A stretch of DNA of 64,000 bases from Rhizobium mayense. GTDB taxonomy: Bacteria; Pseudomonadota; Alphaproteobacteria; Rhizobiales; Rhizobiaceae. The notes under the pieces are model-generated. The model did not search any database. It was not told the origin of the DNA and saw only the letters and a list, made by a program, of their open reading frames with translations. This document shows, in pieces, positions 16,542 to 29,300 of this stretch. The translations under genes were made by a program, and so were the position numbers. The stretch covers positions 79,896 through 143,895 of the forward strand of contig NZ_JARFYM010000015.1 of NCBI RefSeq assembly GCF_030272705.1, read 5' to 3'. Position 1 is the stretch's first letter. The number at the start of each line of letters is the position of its first letter.

Positions 16542-17150
16542 ATGATGTCTGCGTTTTTAGCGAGAAATCCGACTGATCTTAAGGTTTGGTTGGGCCGGTG
16601 CATGTCTTGCGGCCTCGCGCTGCTTCTTTTGACGATGCTCGCCTCCTGCGTTACCACCGATCCGCGACTGGTGGCTGCCCTCCAGCAGAGCTCGGTCCGG
16701 GAGATTCGCATCGAGACGGCTCCCGACGTGAAGATGACCGGCCTTTTCACTGAAGGCAAACCTGACCCCCAATTGCCTATGGTTGTGCGGACGCTGAAGA
16801 CGGCCATGGAGAAGGAGCTGACCGGCCTGCCTGGGGGACCCACGTATGCACGGCTGGTCGTCACCCTGCACGTCGTCGATTTGAGCACCAAGGCTGGTCG
16901 CATCCTCATTCACAGCGACAGTGACATTGCGGGAACGGTCAGGCTGGAAGACGCCAAGACCGGTCGCCTCATAGCGGAAAATCCGGACGTCGTGGGAAGC
17001 AATTCCGGGATGAGAGGTGAAGGGCTCGGTATAGTCGTGGCCATGGCCGTTAATGCGGCCGAGACAGTGGGGCCGGAAGATATCCTGGCCCAACGCCTGT
17101 CGAACGACTTTACGCGCCGAGTCAAGGCCTGGCTGCTCACCAAGAAGTAA
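16542..17150 (+). CDS. Second lipoprotein in the TPS operon, unknown function
   Basis: A 202-residue lipoprotein with a signal segment (CGLALLLLTML) and lipobox LASC (about Cys31) followed by VTTDPRLVAAL. The mature part looks like a compact alpha/beta domain (VREIRIETAPDVKMTG, ARLVVTLHVVDL, TVRLEDAKTGRLIAENPDV), and the C-terminus is helical and basic. It starts 9 bp after the first lipoprotein gene, so both are in one unit with tpsB. No family recognised. A hairpin at 17159-17197 follows its stop and may limit read-through into tpsA. Confidence 0.83.
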   Translation: MMSAFLARNPTDLKVWLGRCMSCGLALLLLTMLASCVTTDPRLVAALQQSSVREIRIETAPDVKMTGLFTEGKPDPQLPMVVRTLKTAMEKELTGLPGGPTYARLVVTLHVVDLSTKAGRILIHSDSDIAGTVRLEDAKTGRLIAENPDVVGSNSGMRGEGLGIVVAMAVNAAETVGPEDILAQRLSNDFTRRVKAWLLTKK

Positions 17151-17158
17151 AGCGAACT

Positions 17159-17197
17159 GTGCGATCGCGGCACGGGCAGGCCCTGCTGCGATCGCAC
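17159..17197 (+). terminator. Hairpin between the lipoproteins and tpsA (terminator or attenuator)
   Basis: A perfect 10-bp stem (GTGCGATCGC with GCGATCGCAC) has a 19-nt loop that holds a smaller GCAGG/CCTGC palindrome. An interrupted T run (TTTTTTGTTTT) follows after about 13 nt, farther than in a standard intrinsic terminator. It could reduce transcription from the tpsB unit into tpsA or mark an mRNA processing site. Confidence 0.5.
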
Positions 17198-17344
17198 CAA
17201 ATAACAGATTTTTTGTTTTAAATCCATTTACCTCATTCCCATGCCGACGTTGACCCCATCCCGAAGCCGTGGTCTCGCTCTGCATGCCACCACAACCACG
17301 GCGGTATTCAGCCGTCGCAAAAATCAAGCACCGGAAGGCATGCC

Positions 17345-20300
17345 ATGAGCAGGACGATCGTGCGGCGTAAGCCTGCGACAGCAGAATGCGGCAGTAAAGC
17401 AGGCGAGGGCCTTGCCCGTCGGCTCATGTGTTTTGCCCATCAGTCGCTGGCACTTACGCTGAGCGGCCTGCTGATATTCCAGCCGATGGTCGCCAATGCC
17501 CAGTCGATTTCGGCCAGCACGACGGCACCTGTTGCCAACCAGCCGAGCGTGGGTGCGGCTCCGAACGGCGCGCCGCTCATCGATATCGTCACGCCGAATG
17601 CGGCTGGGCTGTCGCACAACAAATACGACAATTTCAGTGTCGGAACTCAGGGCGCCATCCTCAACAATTTCAAGGGCGAGGTCGGCATTTCGAACCTCGG
17701 CGGCGCAACACCGGGCAATCCCAACATCAATGCCTCGAATCCGGCCTCCGTCATCCTCAACGAGGTCACCAGCGGCAACCGCTCGGCGCTCAACGGTCCG
17801 ACGGAAGTGTTCGGTACAAAAGCCGACGTCATAATAGCAAATCCTAACGGAATCACATGCAATGGCTGCGGCTTCATCAACACGCCGCATGCCACCTTGA
17901 CGACCGGCGTGCCCAATATCGGCGCCGACGGAAGCTTGAGCGGTTTCACCGTCAATGGCGGCGACGTCACCTTCGAGGGCACGGGCGGCTACTTCGCTGC
18001 CGGTCCGGGCGCGGTCGACCTCTTCGATGTCGTCTCCCGCAATATTCACGTCAACGGCCCGGTCTACGGCAAGACGCTGCGCCTGACGGCTGGCGCCAGC
18101 AACTACAACTACGCCACCGGCCAGGCGACGGCGCTGACGGCCACCTCCGGCACGCCGGAATACGCCATCGACGGGACCGCGCTCGGCGCCATGCAGGCGG
18201 ACCGCATCAAGATGGTCGTCACCGCGAAGGGCGCCGGCGTCAACATGAGCGGCGACATGGCCGCCAACGCTGGAGACCTCACGCTGTCGGCGGACGGCAA
18301 GATCTCGATCGGCAATGCGTCGGCGAGGCAGGGCGTGTCCATTACCTCGAAGTCCAAGGTCTCGGCGGCCAAGGTGACCTCGAAGGCGAAGGTCGCCATT
18401 CAGGCCGATCAGGGCATCACCTTGCAATCGGTCGCCGCCGACGACGATATCGCCCTGTCGAGCGGCACAGGCCTGTTGAGCGTGACCGGTGACGTCAACA
18501 GCGCCACCAATGTCGTGATGATGTCGGCAGGCGGCATCTCCGGCGCGAATGTGACTGCCGGTGGAGCAACGACGCTGTCGGCATCGGCCGGCAACGTCAG
18601 CCTCACGGGAGCCGCCAACAGCAAAAACGCGCTGTCGATCACCGCAGCCTCCGGCGCGATCTCGGCCGCATCGCTGTTGACCTACGACAACATAGGCCTC
18701 AATGCCGGTCTCGATATCACCATTGCCGGCACTGTGTTCGCGCAAGGCAAGATTGCCGCCACCGGCCGTTCGATCTCAACCGGCGCCACCGTCTCCGGCC
18801 TCGACATCGCCGCCACCCAGGCGGATGTCAGCGGCAAAACCATGCTCACCAGCAGCGCCGATCTGCAACTGACGGCGACGGGCGGTACCGTCAATGCCGC
18901 AAGCCTGCTGTCTTCAGGCAATATCGCGGTCAATGCGACGTCGCTGACGGCCCAGACCATCTCAGGTCAGAGTGCCATCAAAATCAATGCCACCGGCGCG
19001 ACGGCCGCAAACGGTCTCGTGAATGTCAGCGGCCAGATCCTGGGCGGCAGTGATATCGCCATCTCCGGGGCCAGCATTCAGGCGACGACAATCGCCTCCG
19101 GCGTCGATTTTACCGCCACGGATGCGGCGGGCGGCAATATCGCTCTCGGGACCGTCGGCACGCTCGATCTGACCGTCGCCGGCGCGATCGACGTCGATAC
19201 ACTGCTGTCGGCCGGCGATCTCACCGCTCAGGCCAACCTGCTGCAGGCCAACAATCTCACCAGCCACTGCAATGTCGACATCGATGGCGGCGTTGATGTC
19301 ACCAGCCAACTGCTCTCCGCCGGCGCTATTACCATCAATGGCAACGCAAATGGCGTCAGCGCCGATCTTCTAGCCTCCGGTGTCGACTTTGCCGCGACCA
19401 AGGCGGCCGGCACTATCGTGCTGAGGCAGGGCAGCGATCTGAGGATCGACGACAGTGCCGGCGCCATCCAGGCCGGGACGATCCTGGCAGCCGGCGCCAT
19501 CAATGCCGTCGGCCAGACGGTTGCCGCCGACACGATCACCGGCCACAAGGACATCACGCTCGCCGGCGCTACCGGCACGACGACGGGCAGCGGTCGCGTT
19601 GACATCAGCGGACAGATCCTTGGTGGAGGCAATGTCAGCATTTCCGGTTCGAGCATTGCGGCCGATGCTATTGTCTCCGGCGTCGATATCGCCGCTACCG
19701 ATGCAGCCGGCGGCACGATTGTTCTGGGCGCGACGGCAGCCGAAACCGGCAATCTGACACTTGCAGCCTCCGGCGCACTCAGCGCCGGAACGCTGCTGTC
19801 CGCGGGCGATCTGACTGCCGACGGCACGACCATCACGTCCGACAATATCTCGGCCCACGGCGACATGACCCTCGGTGGCGCCATCACGGTTACCGACCAA
19901 ATCCTCGGCTCCGGTAAGGTGCATATCACCGGCCAGAGGCTTTCCGCGCAGACTCTGGTCGCCGGCATCGACTTCGATGCCACCAATGCTGCCGGTGGGA
20001 CTATCGTTCTCGGCCAGGCCGGAGATTTGACGGTCGCTGTCAGCGGCGCCGTTGCTGCGCCGACCATACAGGCCGCCGGCAATCTTGATGCGCGCGGCGC
20101 CAGCATTACCGCGGATGCGATTTCGGGCCACAAGGACATTAGCCTTTCCGGCGCAGCCGGCACGACGCCCGCGAGCGGTGGCGTGGACGTTAGTGGTCAG
20201 GTCCTTGGTGGCAACGACGTCACCATCTCAGGCTCCAGCATCAAGGCCGGCGCCATCGTCTCCAGTGTCGATTTCGCCGGAACGGCTGCCGCCAATGGCG

Positions 20301-23300
20301 CCATCGTCCAGACGACAAGCGGCGATCTAACACTTGCCTCGACCGGGATGGTTGACGCGGGAACACTCCAATCGGCAGGCGCACTTTCGGCGACGGGCGC
20401 CACCGTCACCGCAGATTCCGTCACGGCCCACGGCGACATGACGCTCGGGGGCGCCATTAGCGTAAGCGGACAGATTCTCGGTTCGGGCAACGTGCTGATC
20501 ACCGGCCAGAGCTTGTCGGCGCAGACCCTGGTAGCCGGCATCGATTTTGATGCCACCAAGGCTGCCGGTGGCAATATCGTCCTTGGCCAGGCCGGCGACC
20601 TCACCGTCTCGGACAGCGGCGCGGTGGCGGCCTCGACGATACAGGCGGCCGGCGTCATCGATATCAGCGGCGCCACTGTCACAGCCGACGCGATCACCGG
20701 GCATAAGGACATCAGCCTTTCCGGCGCAACCAAGGTTAGTGGTCAAATCCTTGGTGGCGGCGACGTCAACATCTCTGGCTCCGGCATCAAGGCGGGCACC
20801 ATCGTCTCCGGAGTCGACTTCGCGGCGACGTCCGCTAGCAGCGGCAACATCGTGCTTGCCGGCAGTGGCGACCTGACGCTGGCTTCGACCGGCAACATAA
20901 ACGCCGGCACGCTGCTGTCGGCCGGCGATCTCAGCGCTGCCGGTGTCACCGTCACCGCCGGTGCGGTCACGGCGCATGGTGATGTCACACTTGGCGGCGC
21001 GATCAGCGTCAGCGGTCAGATTCTCGGCTCCGGTAATATATCGATCACCGGCCAAAGCCTGTCGGCCGAAACCGTCATCGCCGGTATCGACTTCAATGCG
21101 ACAGACGCTGCTGATGGCAATATTGCGCTCGGCGGGACAGGTGACCTGACCGTCTCGGTCAGCGGCACGGCTGCGGCGTCGACCATACAGGCGGCGGGCG
21201 CTATCGACGTCAATGCGGCGGCCATCAGTGCCGATGCCATCACCGGCCGCAAAGGCATCGACCTTTCCGGTACGACAGCCGGAGGCGGTCGCGTGGATGT
21301 CAATGGTCAGGTCCTCGGCGGCGGCAACATCGACATCTCCGGTTCCAGCATCAATGCCGGCACGGTAGTCTCCGGCATTGACTTCGCTGCGACCGCCGCC
21401 GCCAACGGCAATATCGTCTTGGCCCGCAGCGGCGATCTGAGCCTCGTCTCGAACGGCAACATCACTGCCGACACGCTGCTGTCGGCAGGAGATCTCAGCG
21501 CCAGCGGAACAGCCATCACCGCGGACAGCCTCACAGCCCATGGCGATGTCACGCTTTCCGGTCCAGCCAGCACGACCACCGCAGGCGGTCGCATGGACGT
21601 AAGCGGTCAGATTCTCGCCTCCGGCAATGTGCTGATCAGTGGCCAGAGCCTTTTCGCCCAGACAGTCGTTGCCGGTATCGACTTCGCCGCCACCGATGCC
21701 GCGGGCGGCAACATCGTCCTTGGCCGGGCCGGCGACCTGATGGTATCGGTCAGCGGCGGCATCGCAGCGTCCACAATCCAAGCCGCCGGCGCGATCGGTG
21801 CGAGCGGCACCACCATCAGCGCGGATGCCGTCACCGGCCATAAGAACATTAGCCTTTCCGGCGCGACCACGATTGGTGGTCAAGTCCTCGGTGGCGGTGA
21901 GGTCAGCATCTCAGGTTCCAGCATCAAGGCGGGCACCATCGTCTCCGGCGTCGACTTTGCTGCGACGTCCAGAGGCGGCCGCAACATCGTGCTTGCCGGC
22001 AGTGGCGATCTGACGCTTGCTTCGACCGGCGCCATCGGCGCTGCCACGCTGCTGTCGGCCGGCGATCTCAGCGCTGCCGGCTCAACCATCGTCGCCAATG
22101 CCGTCACGGCGCATGGCGATGTGACGCTCGACGGCGCTACCAGCGTCAGCAGCCAGATTCTCGGTGCCGGGAATGTGCTGATCACCGGCGAGAGTCTGTC
22201 AACGCAGACTCTCGTCGCCGGCATCGACTTCGACGCTACCAATGCCTCCGGCGGCAATATTGTGCTTGGTCAGACCGGCGATTTGACGGTTTCGGTCAAC
22301 GCGGCGGTGGCGGCTTCGACGTTGCAAGCCGCCGGCGTCATTAATGCGAGCGGCGCTACGATTACCGCCGACGCGATCACCGCCCACAAGGATATCACGC
22401 TCGCTGGCGCGACCGGCGCGACGACCGCAAGCCGTCGCGTGGACGTTAGTGGCCAAGTCCTTGGCGGCAACGACATCAGCATCGCCGGTTCCAGCATCAA
22501 GGCTGGTGCCATCGTCTCCGGCGTCGATTTCGCTAGGACGGCGGCCGCCCATGGTGCCATCGTCCAGACGGCAAGCGGCGATCTGACGCTGAGTTCGACC
22601 GGGGATGTCGATATCGGCACGTTGCTGGCGGCCGGCGCCCTCAATGCCAGCGGCACGACCGTCACGGCTGATTCCGTCACGGCCCACGGTGACATGATGC
22701 TCGGGGGCGCCATCAGCGTAAGCGGACAGATTCTCGGTTCCGGAGACGTGTCGATCACCGGCCAGAGCCTGTCAGCGCAAACCCTTGTCGCTGGCCTGGA
22801 CTTTGATGCCACCGATGCCGCTGGCGGCAATATCGTCCTCGGTCAGGCCGGCGACCTCACCGTCTCAGACAGTGGCGCGGTTGCGGCCTCGACGATACAG
22901 GCGGCCGGCATCATCGATGCAAGGGGCGACACTGTCACAGCCGACGCGATCACCGGGCATATGGACATCAGCCTTTCCGGCGCGACCAAGGTTAACGATC
23001 AGGTCCTCGGTAGCGGCGACGTCAACATTTCTGGCTCCGGCATCAAGGCGGGCACCATCGTCTCCGGAGTCGACTTCGCGGCGACGTCCGCTAGCAGCGG
23101 CAACATCGTGCTTGCCGGCAGCGGCGATCTAACGCTTGCTTCGATCGGCAATGTCGACGCCGGCACGCTGCTGTCGGCCGGCGATCTCAGCGCTGCCGGC
23201 TCAACCATCGTCGCCAATGCCGTCACGGCGCATGGTGACGTGACGCTCGCGGGCGCTACCAGCATTACCGGCCAGATCCTTGGTGCCGGCAATATATCGA

Positions 23301-26300
23301 TCACCGGCCAGAGCCTTTCGGCCCAAACCCTCGTCGCCGGCATCGACTTCGACGCCACCAATGCCTCTGGCGGTAACATCGTGCTCGGTCAGACCGGTGA
23401 TTTGACCGTCAATGTCAGTGGCGGCGCTGCGGCTTCGACCATACAGGCTGCTGGTGCGATCGACATCAGCGGAGCGACGCTCGCAGCCGATGCGATTACC
23501 GGTCATAAGGACATCACGCTTGCCGGTGCTACCGGCACGACGACCGGAAGCGGTCGTGTCGATATCAACGGTCAGGTCCTCGGCGGCGGCAACGTCGGTA
23601 TCTCCGGTTCCAGCATCACTGCCGGCGCCATCGTCTCCGGCGTCGATTTTGCGGCGACCGCCGGCGCCAACGGCAATATCGTGCTTGCCAACAGCGGTGA
23701 CCTGACGCTGACCTCGGTCGGCAATATCAACACTGGTACGCTGCTATCGGCCGGCGATTTGAGTGCGACCGGCTCGACCGTCACTGCCGATGCCGTTACG
23801 GCGCATGGTGATGTGACACTCGGGGGGGCTATCAGCGTCCACAGCCAGATTCTCGGCGCCGGTAACGTGCTGATCAGCGGCCAGAGCCTTTCAGCCCAGA
23901 CCGTCGTCGCCGGCATCGACTTCGGCGCCACGAACGCCTCAGGCGGCGACATCCTGCTTGGACCGACGGGCGACCTGACGGTCATGGTCGGCGGCAACGC
24001 CGCGGCATCGACCATGCAGGCCGCCGGCGCCATCGATGTCAGCGCGGCCACGGTGACTGCCGACGCGATCACCGGTCATAAGGACATCACCCTTTCCGGT
24101 GCTACCATCGTCAGTGGTCAGGTCCTGGGCGGAAGCGGTGTCAGCATCTCCGGCCCGAGCATCACCGCCGGCGCTATCGTCTCCGGTGTCGATTTTGCTA
24201 GAACGGCGACCACCGGCGGCATCGTCCAGACCGCCAGCGGCGACGTGTTGCTCACGTCGACGGGCGATCTCACCATCGGCACGCTGTTGTCCGCCGGCGA
24301 TTTCACCGCACAAGCGATCGACCTGGCGGCCGGCAGCATTACCAGCCACGGTGCGGTCGATCTGAAGGCCAACGGCACCACCAGCGCAAACGGTCGCGTC
24401 GATGTCAGCGGTCAGGTGCTGTCGGCCAGCAACCTCTCGATCGACGGCGGCAGCCTCAATGCCGGCCTTCTCGTTTCCGGCGTCGATTTTGCCGCAACCA
24501 ATGCTACCGGCGGCAATATCGCCCTGGCGCCCTCCGGCGATCTGAACCTTACCCTCTCCGGCAATGTCACGGCCGGCACCATCCTTTCCGCCGGTGACTT
24601 TACGGCGACGGCGGCCGATCTTCAGGCCGGTAGCGTCACCAGCCACGGTAAGGTCGGCATTACTGGCGATGTCGATGTCACCAGCCAGATCCTGGCCGCC
24701 GGTGATCTCACTCTTAACGGCGGCGGCATCAGTGCGCCGGTGCTGATCTCCGGCATCGACTTTGCCGCAACCACGGCGACCGGTGGCAATATCGTGTTGG
24801 GGCAGTCCGGCGCCATGAACCTCACCGCGTCAGGCGATATCGTCTCGCAAACCATGCTGTCGGCAGGCGACTTCACCGCGCAGGCGAGCGATCTTCAGGC
24901 CGACAGCATCACCAGTCATGGCAAGGTCGCGATTACCGCAAGCGGCAACGCAGGGATTGGCGGCAATGTCGACGTCGCGAACCAGGTGCTTGCCGCCGGC
25001 AACCTCACCATCAGCGGCGGCGGCATAAGTGCGCCCACGCTGATCTCAGGCATCGATTTTGCCGCGACCAACACCGCCGGCGGCAATATCGTGCTCGGAT
25101 CGTCCGGCTCGATGAACCTCATCGCCTCCGCCGGTATCGCAACATCGACCGTGCTGTCGGCCGGCACGATCGACGCCAGTGCGGCCACCATCACAGCCGG
25201 AGCGGTCACCGCACACGGAGATGTCACCCTTGCAGGCAGCAACAGCGTTAATGTCACGGGCCAGCTCCTCGCAGCCGACGACGTCGCGCTCTCCGGCCAG
25301 ACCGTTCAGGTCGGCCAGGCCGTCACCGGCGTCGACTTTGCCGCCACCGCGCGATCATCAAACGGCGCCATTGCTCTTGGATCGGGTGGAGATCTCGACA
25401 TCGTTGCGGCCAGTGCCGCAGCCGGCACGCTGATTGTCGCTGGTAGTCTCGACGTCACGGCGAGCGCGTTTACGGGCGGCAACGTCACAAGCCATGGCGC
25501 CGTTGCGATCGGTTTGTCCACCAATCCTGGCGCCGTTGCGATCAACGGCCAGCTTCTCGGCGCCAGCTATGTCTCGATCACAGGATCTGGTATCAGCGGC
25601 AATGTCATCGTTGCCGGCGTCGATTTTGCCGCCACCAGCCAATCGGCGGGCGGCAATATCGTTCTCGGTCAGGTAGGCGATCTGACGCTGAAGGCCACGT
25701 CCGGCAACATCTCTACCAATAGCCTGATCGCTGCCGGCAGCATCAATGCCAATGCGGCGAACAATGTCAGCGCCAACACCGTCGCCCATGGCGACCTCTC
25801 AGTGAATGCCGGCAACGCGATCACGCTTAGCGGCCAATCGCTTACCGCTCGCAACGTCAATCTTGCTGCCCGGTCGATCACGATCAACACCCTGGTATCG
25901 GGCGTCGACTTTGCCGCCACGGGTGCGGCGCCCGGCGGCAGCCTGATGCTGCAGCGCGGCGGCGCGATGACGCTTGCCGCCTCCAGCGGCAGCATCAATG
26001 CCAACGTGCTGCTCTCCGGCGGCAGTCTTGCCGCCACGGCAACGCAGAACATCGGCTATGCCAGCCTGCAGAGCCTCGGCAATGCCACGCTAACCGCGCC
26101 CGGCACTATCAGCTATACCAGCACCACCCGCGTCGGCGGCAATCTCACCCTCAACACCGGGGCTATCGACCTATCCGGCAGCAGGGGTAGCGCGATAGCC
26201 GGTGCCGGCACATTGATCGTCAACGCTTCCTCCGCCAACCTTGCCGGCAGCAATCTCGTCTTCGGTGGCCTGGCGCTCAATCTCTCCGGCGGCGCCGATC

Positions 26301-29300
26301 TTTCCAATGCGCAGATCAGCACTGTGACCAATGCCGGCGGCTCTGGCGACATCGCCATTTCCGCCGCGGGCCTCGCCACGACCGCCGGCACTTCGCTGCT
26401 TGCCGCGCACGACCTGACGCTCAATCTGCCGTCGCTTGCCAACACCGGTCAGCTTGCGGCCGGCAACAATCTCGCCTTCAACGTCGCCGGCGATTTCTAC
26501 AACAGCCCTTCCGGCCTCGTCTTTGCCGGCAACAACGCCAACCTCTTCGTCGGGGGTGTGCTGACCAACGACCAGGGCGCCCTCCTTTCCGGCAACGGCC
26601 TTGCCATTGCAGGGCCGGGTGGCGGTCAGCGCAATGGTGCCGTCGTCAACTACGCCGGGCTCATCCAGTCCGGCGGCAGCATGTCGATCCTGACCAATGG
26701 TCTGACCAACACCACGACCTCCGGACCGACGATCCAGCGCAATGTTCAAATCTCCAACACCATCCTCAGCGCCTACGATCTCATCACCAGGACGTATGGC
26801 TGTGAAACACGTTGCGGCAGTGGTTCAGGCGACCACGAAGAGACCTACGGCTGGACGCAGACCGTCGATCATCTGGTCAACCAGATCGTCACTGAGGATC
26901 AACTGATCAGTGGTGCCGGCGCTTCGGCCAAGATCCGCGCCGGCAGCGACCTGACCATCAATGCGATCAATCTGACCAACGCCTATAGCTCGATCAAGTC
27001 CGACGGCAACATGCTGCTCACCGTCGCTGGCACGCTGACCAATGACGGTGCCACGCTGAACCGTACGACACAAACAGTCTGCGACAGCTCTACACCATGC
27101 CAATATTACCCGGATGTGGTCTCCTCCGACACCACCGCCGGCGGTCCGGATTGCAGTGGCCCCAACCGTCCTTGCCTCGGTGGCAACGATCCGTCACTCA
27201 CCTATTCGAATAATCCCAACGGCCAGCGCGACGCTTCGAGGGATCTCGCCGCCGGCACGACGGTGACCATCCAGGCGATCGGCGCCGTCTCGGGTGTCAT
27301 CCAGGCGCGGGGCGCACTGGCCATCAATGGCGGTGGTGCGGTCAACAACGTCGCCGCCAATGGCTCGATCGCCGGGCAGGTTGCAATCGATGCTCCGGCG
27401 ACAGCGAGCAATCCACTCGGCGCCTTGAGCAGCATGACGGCCGGCGGCGCCTTGTTCAACGTCAACGCCGCGCTTGCGAGCGTCGCCGCCAACGGCGGTG
27501 CTAGTGTGGGCAGCGGCCCGTCGCTTGGCGGTAGCAGTTCGACGATCGGCAGCGGTCCGGCCATCAGCGGCAACAATCTGACGGCCGGCGCCGCCTCGAT
27601 CAGCGGCGGCAGCCTGACGGCGAATGCCAGCGCTTCGGTGAGCGTCAACGGCGTGACGGCTGCTGGCGGCGGCTCGATCAACGGCGGCAGCCTGACGGCG
27701 AGCAGCAGCGTTTCGGTCAGCGGCAATGGCGTGACGGCTGCTGGCGGCGCCTCGATCAGCGGCGGCAGCTTGACGGCGAACGGTGGCGCCTCGGTGAGCA
27801 GCAATAGCGTTGCGGCAGTCAGCGGACCTTCGATCAATTCCAATAGCTTGACGACCGGCGGCGCCGCGATCAATCCCAATAGCCTGATGGGCAAGCTGAC
27901 CGCCGCCGTCGGCAACACCGGCAATCTTGCCCAGGTGCTGCAGGTGAACGGTGCTCAGCTCGCCTCGCTTTCCAAGCCGCAATCCGGCGGCGTCGGCGGC
28001 ACGGTGCCGGGCCAGGTCTTCCTGTTCGAAACGCGGGCAGCCTTCCTCGACGTGTCGAAGTTCTATGGCTCGGCCTATTTCATCGACCGGATCGGCTATA
28101 CGCCGGAGACGCAGGTCCCCTTCCTCGGCGACGCCTATTTCGACAACCAGCTCGTCGACGAGCAGATGCGGCAACTGGTCGGCGACGGCCTTGGCGCCGG
28201 CTCCTTCATCCCCGGCGACAATGCCACCGATCAGATGAAGACGCTGCTCGACAATGGTGTTATCTACGCCGAGGCCAACGGCCTTGCTCTCGGTCAGGCG
28301 CTCACGCCCGAGCAGGCGGCGTCGCTCACCCAGTCGATCGTGGTTTACCAGGCCGAGGTCGTCGACGGCGCGCAGGTGCTGGTGCCGGTCGTCTATCTCT
28401 CGGCGGCCGATCGCGCCAAGGTCAATAGCGCCGGCGCCGTCATCGCCGGCAACACGGTCAGCATCGATGCCGGCTCCGTCGACAATTCCGGCGCCATCGC
28501 CGCCGCTGACGGCATGACCATCAATGCCACCGACATCAAGGCCAATGGCGGCGCCTTCCTTGCCGGCGGCAACATGAGCCTCAATGCCACAAACGGCATC
28601 ACGCTCGCCGCCCAGACGATGAACATTGGCGGCGAGACCGTCGTTGCCGCCAATGGCGGGGTCACCGCCGGCGGCAATCTGAAGATGGATGCTGGCGCAG
28701 GCAGCCTGACGCTTTCCGGCACCAAGGTGGCGGCGGGCGGCTCGGCCGAGCTTTCCGGCCAAAACGTCACGCTCGGCGCCGTCAAGCAGGACGATGGCGG
28801 CACGCAGGCCCTCATCGGCACCACGGTGACGACGGGCGGCAATCTTTCCATTGCCGGCACGAGTGGCGTCAACATCATCGCAAGCTCCGCCAAGGTCGGC
28901 GGCGACCTCTCCGTCCTCTCCTCCAGCGGTTCGGTCAACATCATCTCCGCCGGTGTCGAGAACACCGTCCTCAATCAGGACCGGCTGAGCCTTGCCCAAG
29001 GCGGCACCATCACCACGACCACCAGCCAGATCCAGCAGGGCTCGTCGCTGATCGCCGGCGGCGGCATGCTGGTGTCCGGCAATCAGGGCGTGCTGATTGC
29101 CGGCTCGACGCTTGCGGCCGGCGGCAATCTCGGCATCGTCTCGACCAACGGCAATATCGCGATCACGGCCGCGCAAGATCAGACCACCAGCCAGGCGAAG
29201 ACGATCGCCGGTGCGGCCACCGGCTACCAGGGCGGCAGCTCATCCTCGACCTCGGTCACCAGCAACGGCTCGTCGATCACCTCCGCCAATGGCGGAGTGA

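Noticed and set aside
19370..24650. Long minus-strand open frames opposite the tpsA repeats (for example 19370-20131, 20327-21883, 23939-24646)
   Set aside because: They are antisense shadows produced by the biased GC-rich repeat codons: compositionally odd, Asp/Gly/Arg-rich, without ribosome sites or recognisable domains.
19500..26050. Regularly repeated DNA that might suggest a CRISPR array or satellite
   Set aside because: The period is over 500 bp, the repeats are all in frame and translate to beta-helix repeats; there are no short identical repeats with unique spacers and no cas genes.
27194..29176. A 660-codon minus-strand open frame opposite tpsA
   Set aside because: It lacks a start context and any fold-like pattern; the plus strand is continuous high-quality tpsA coding sequence.
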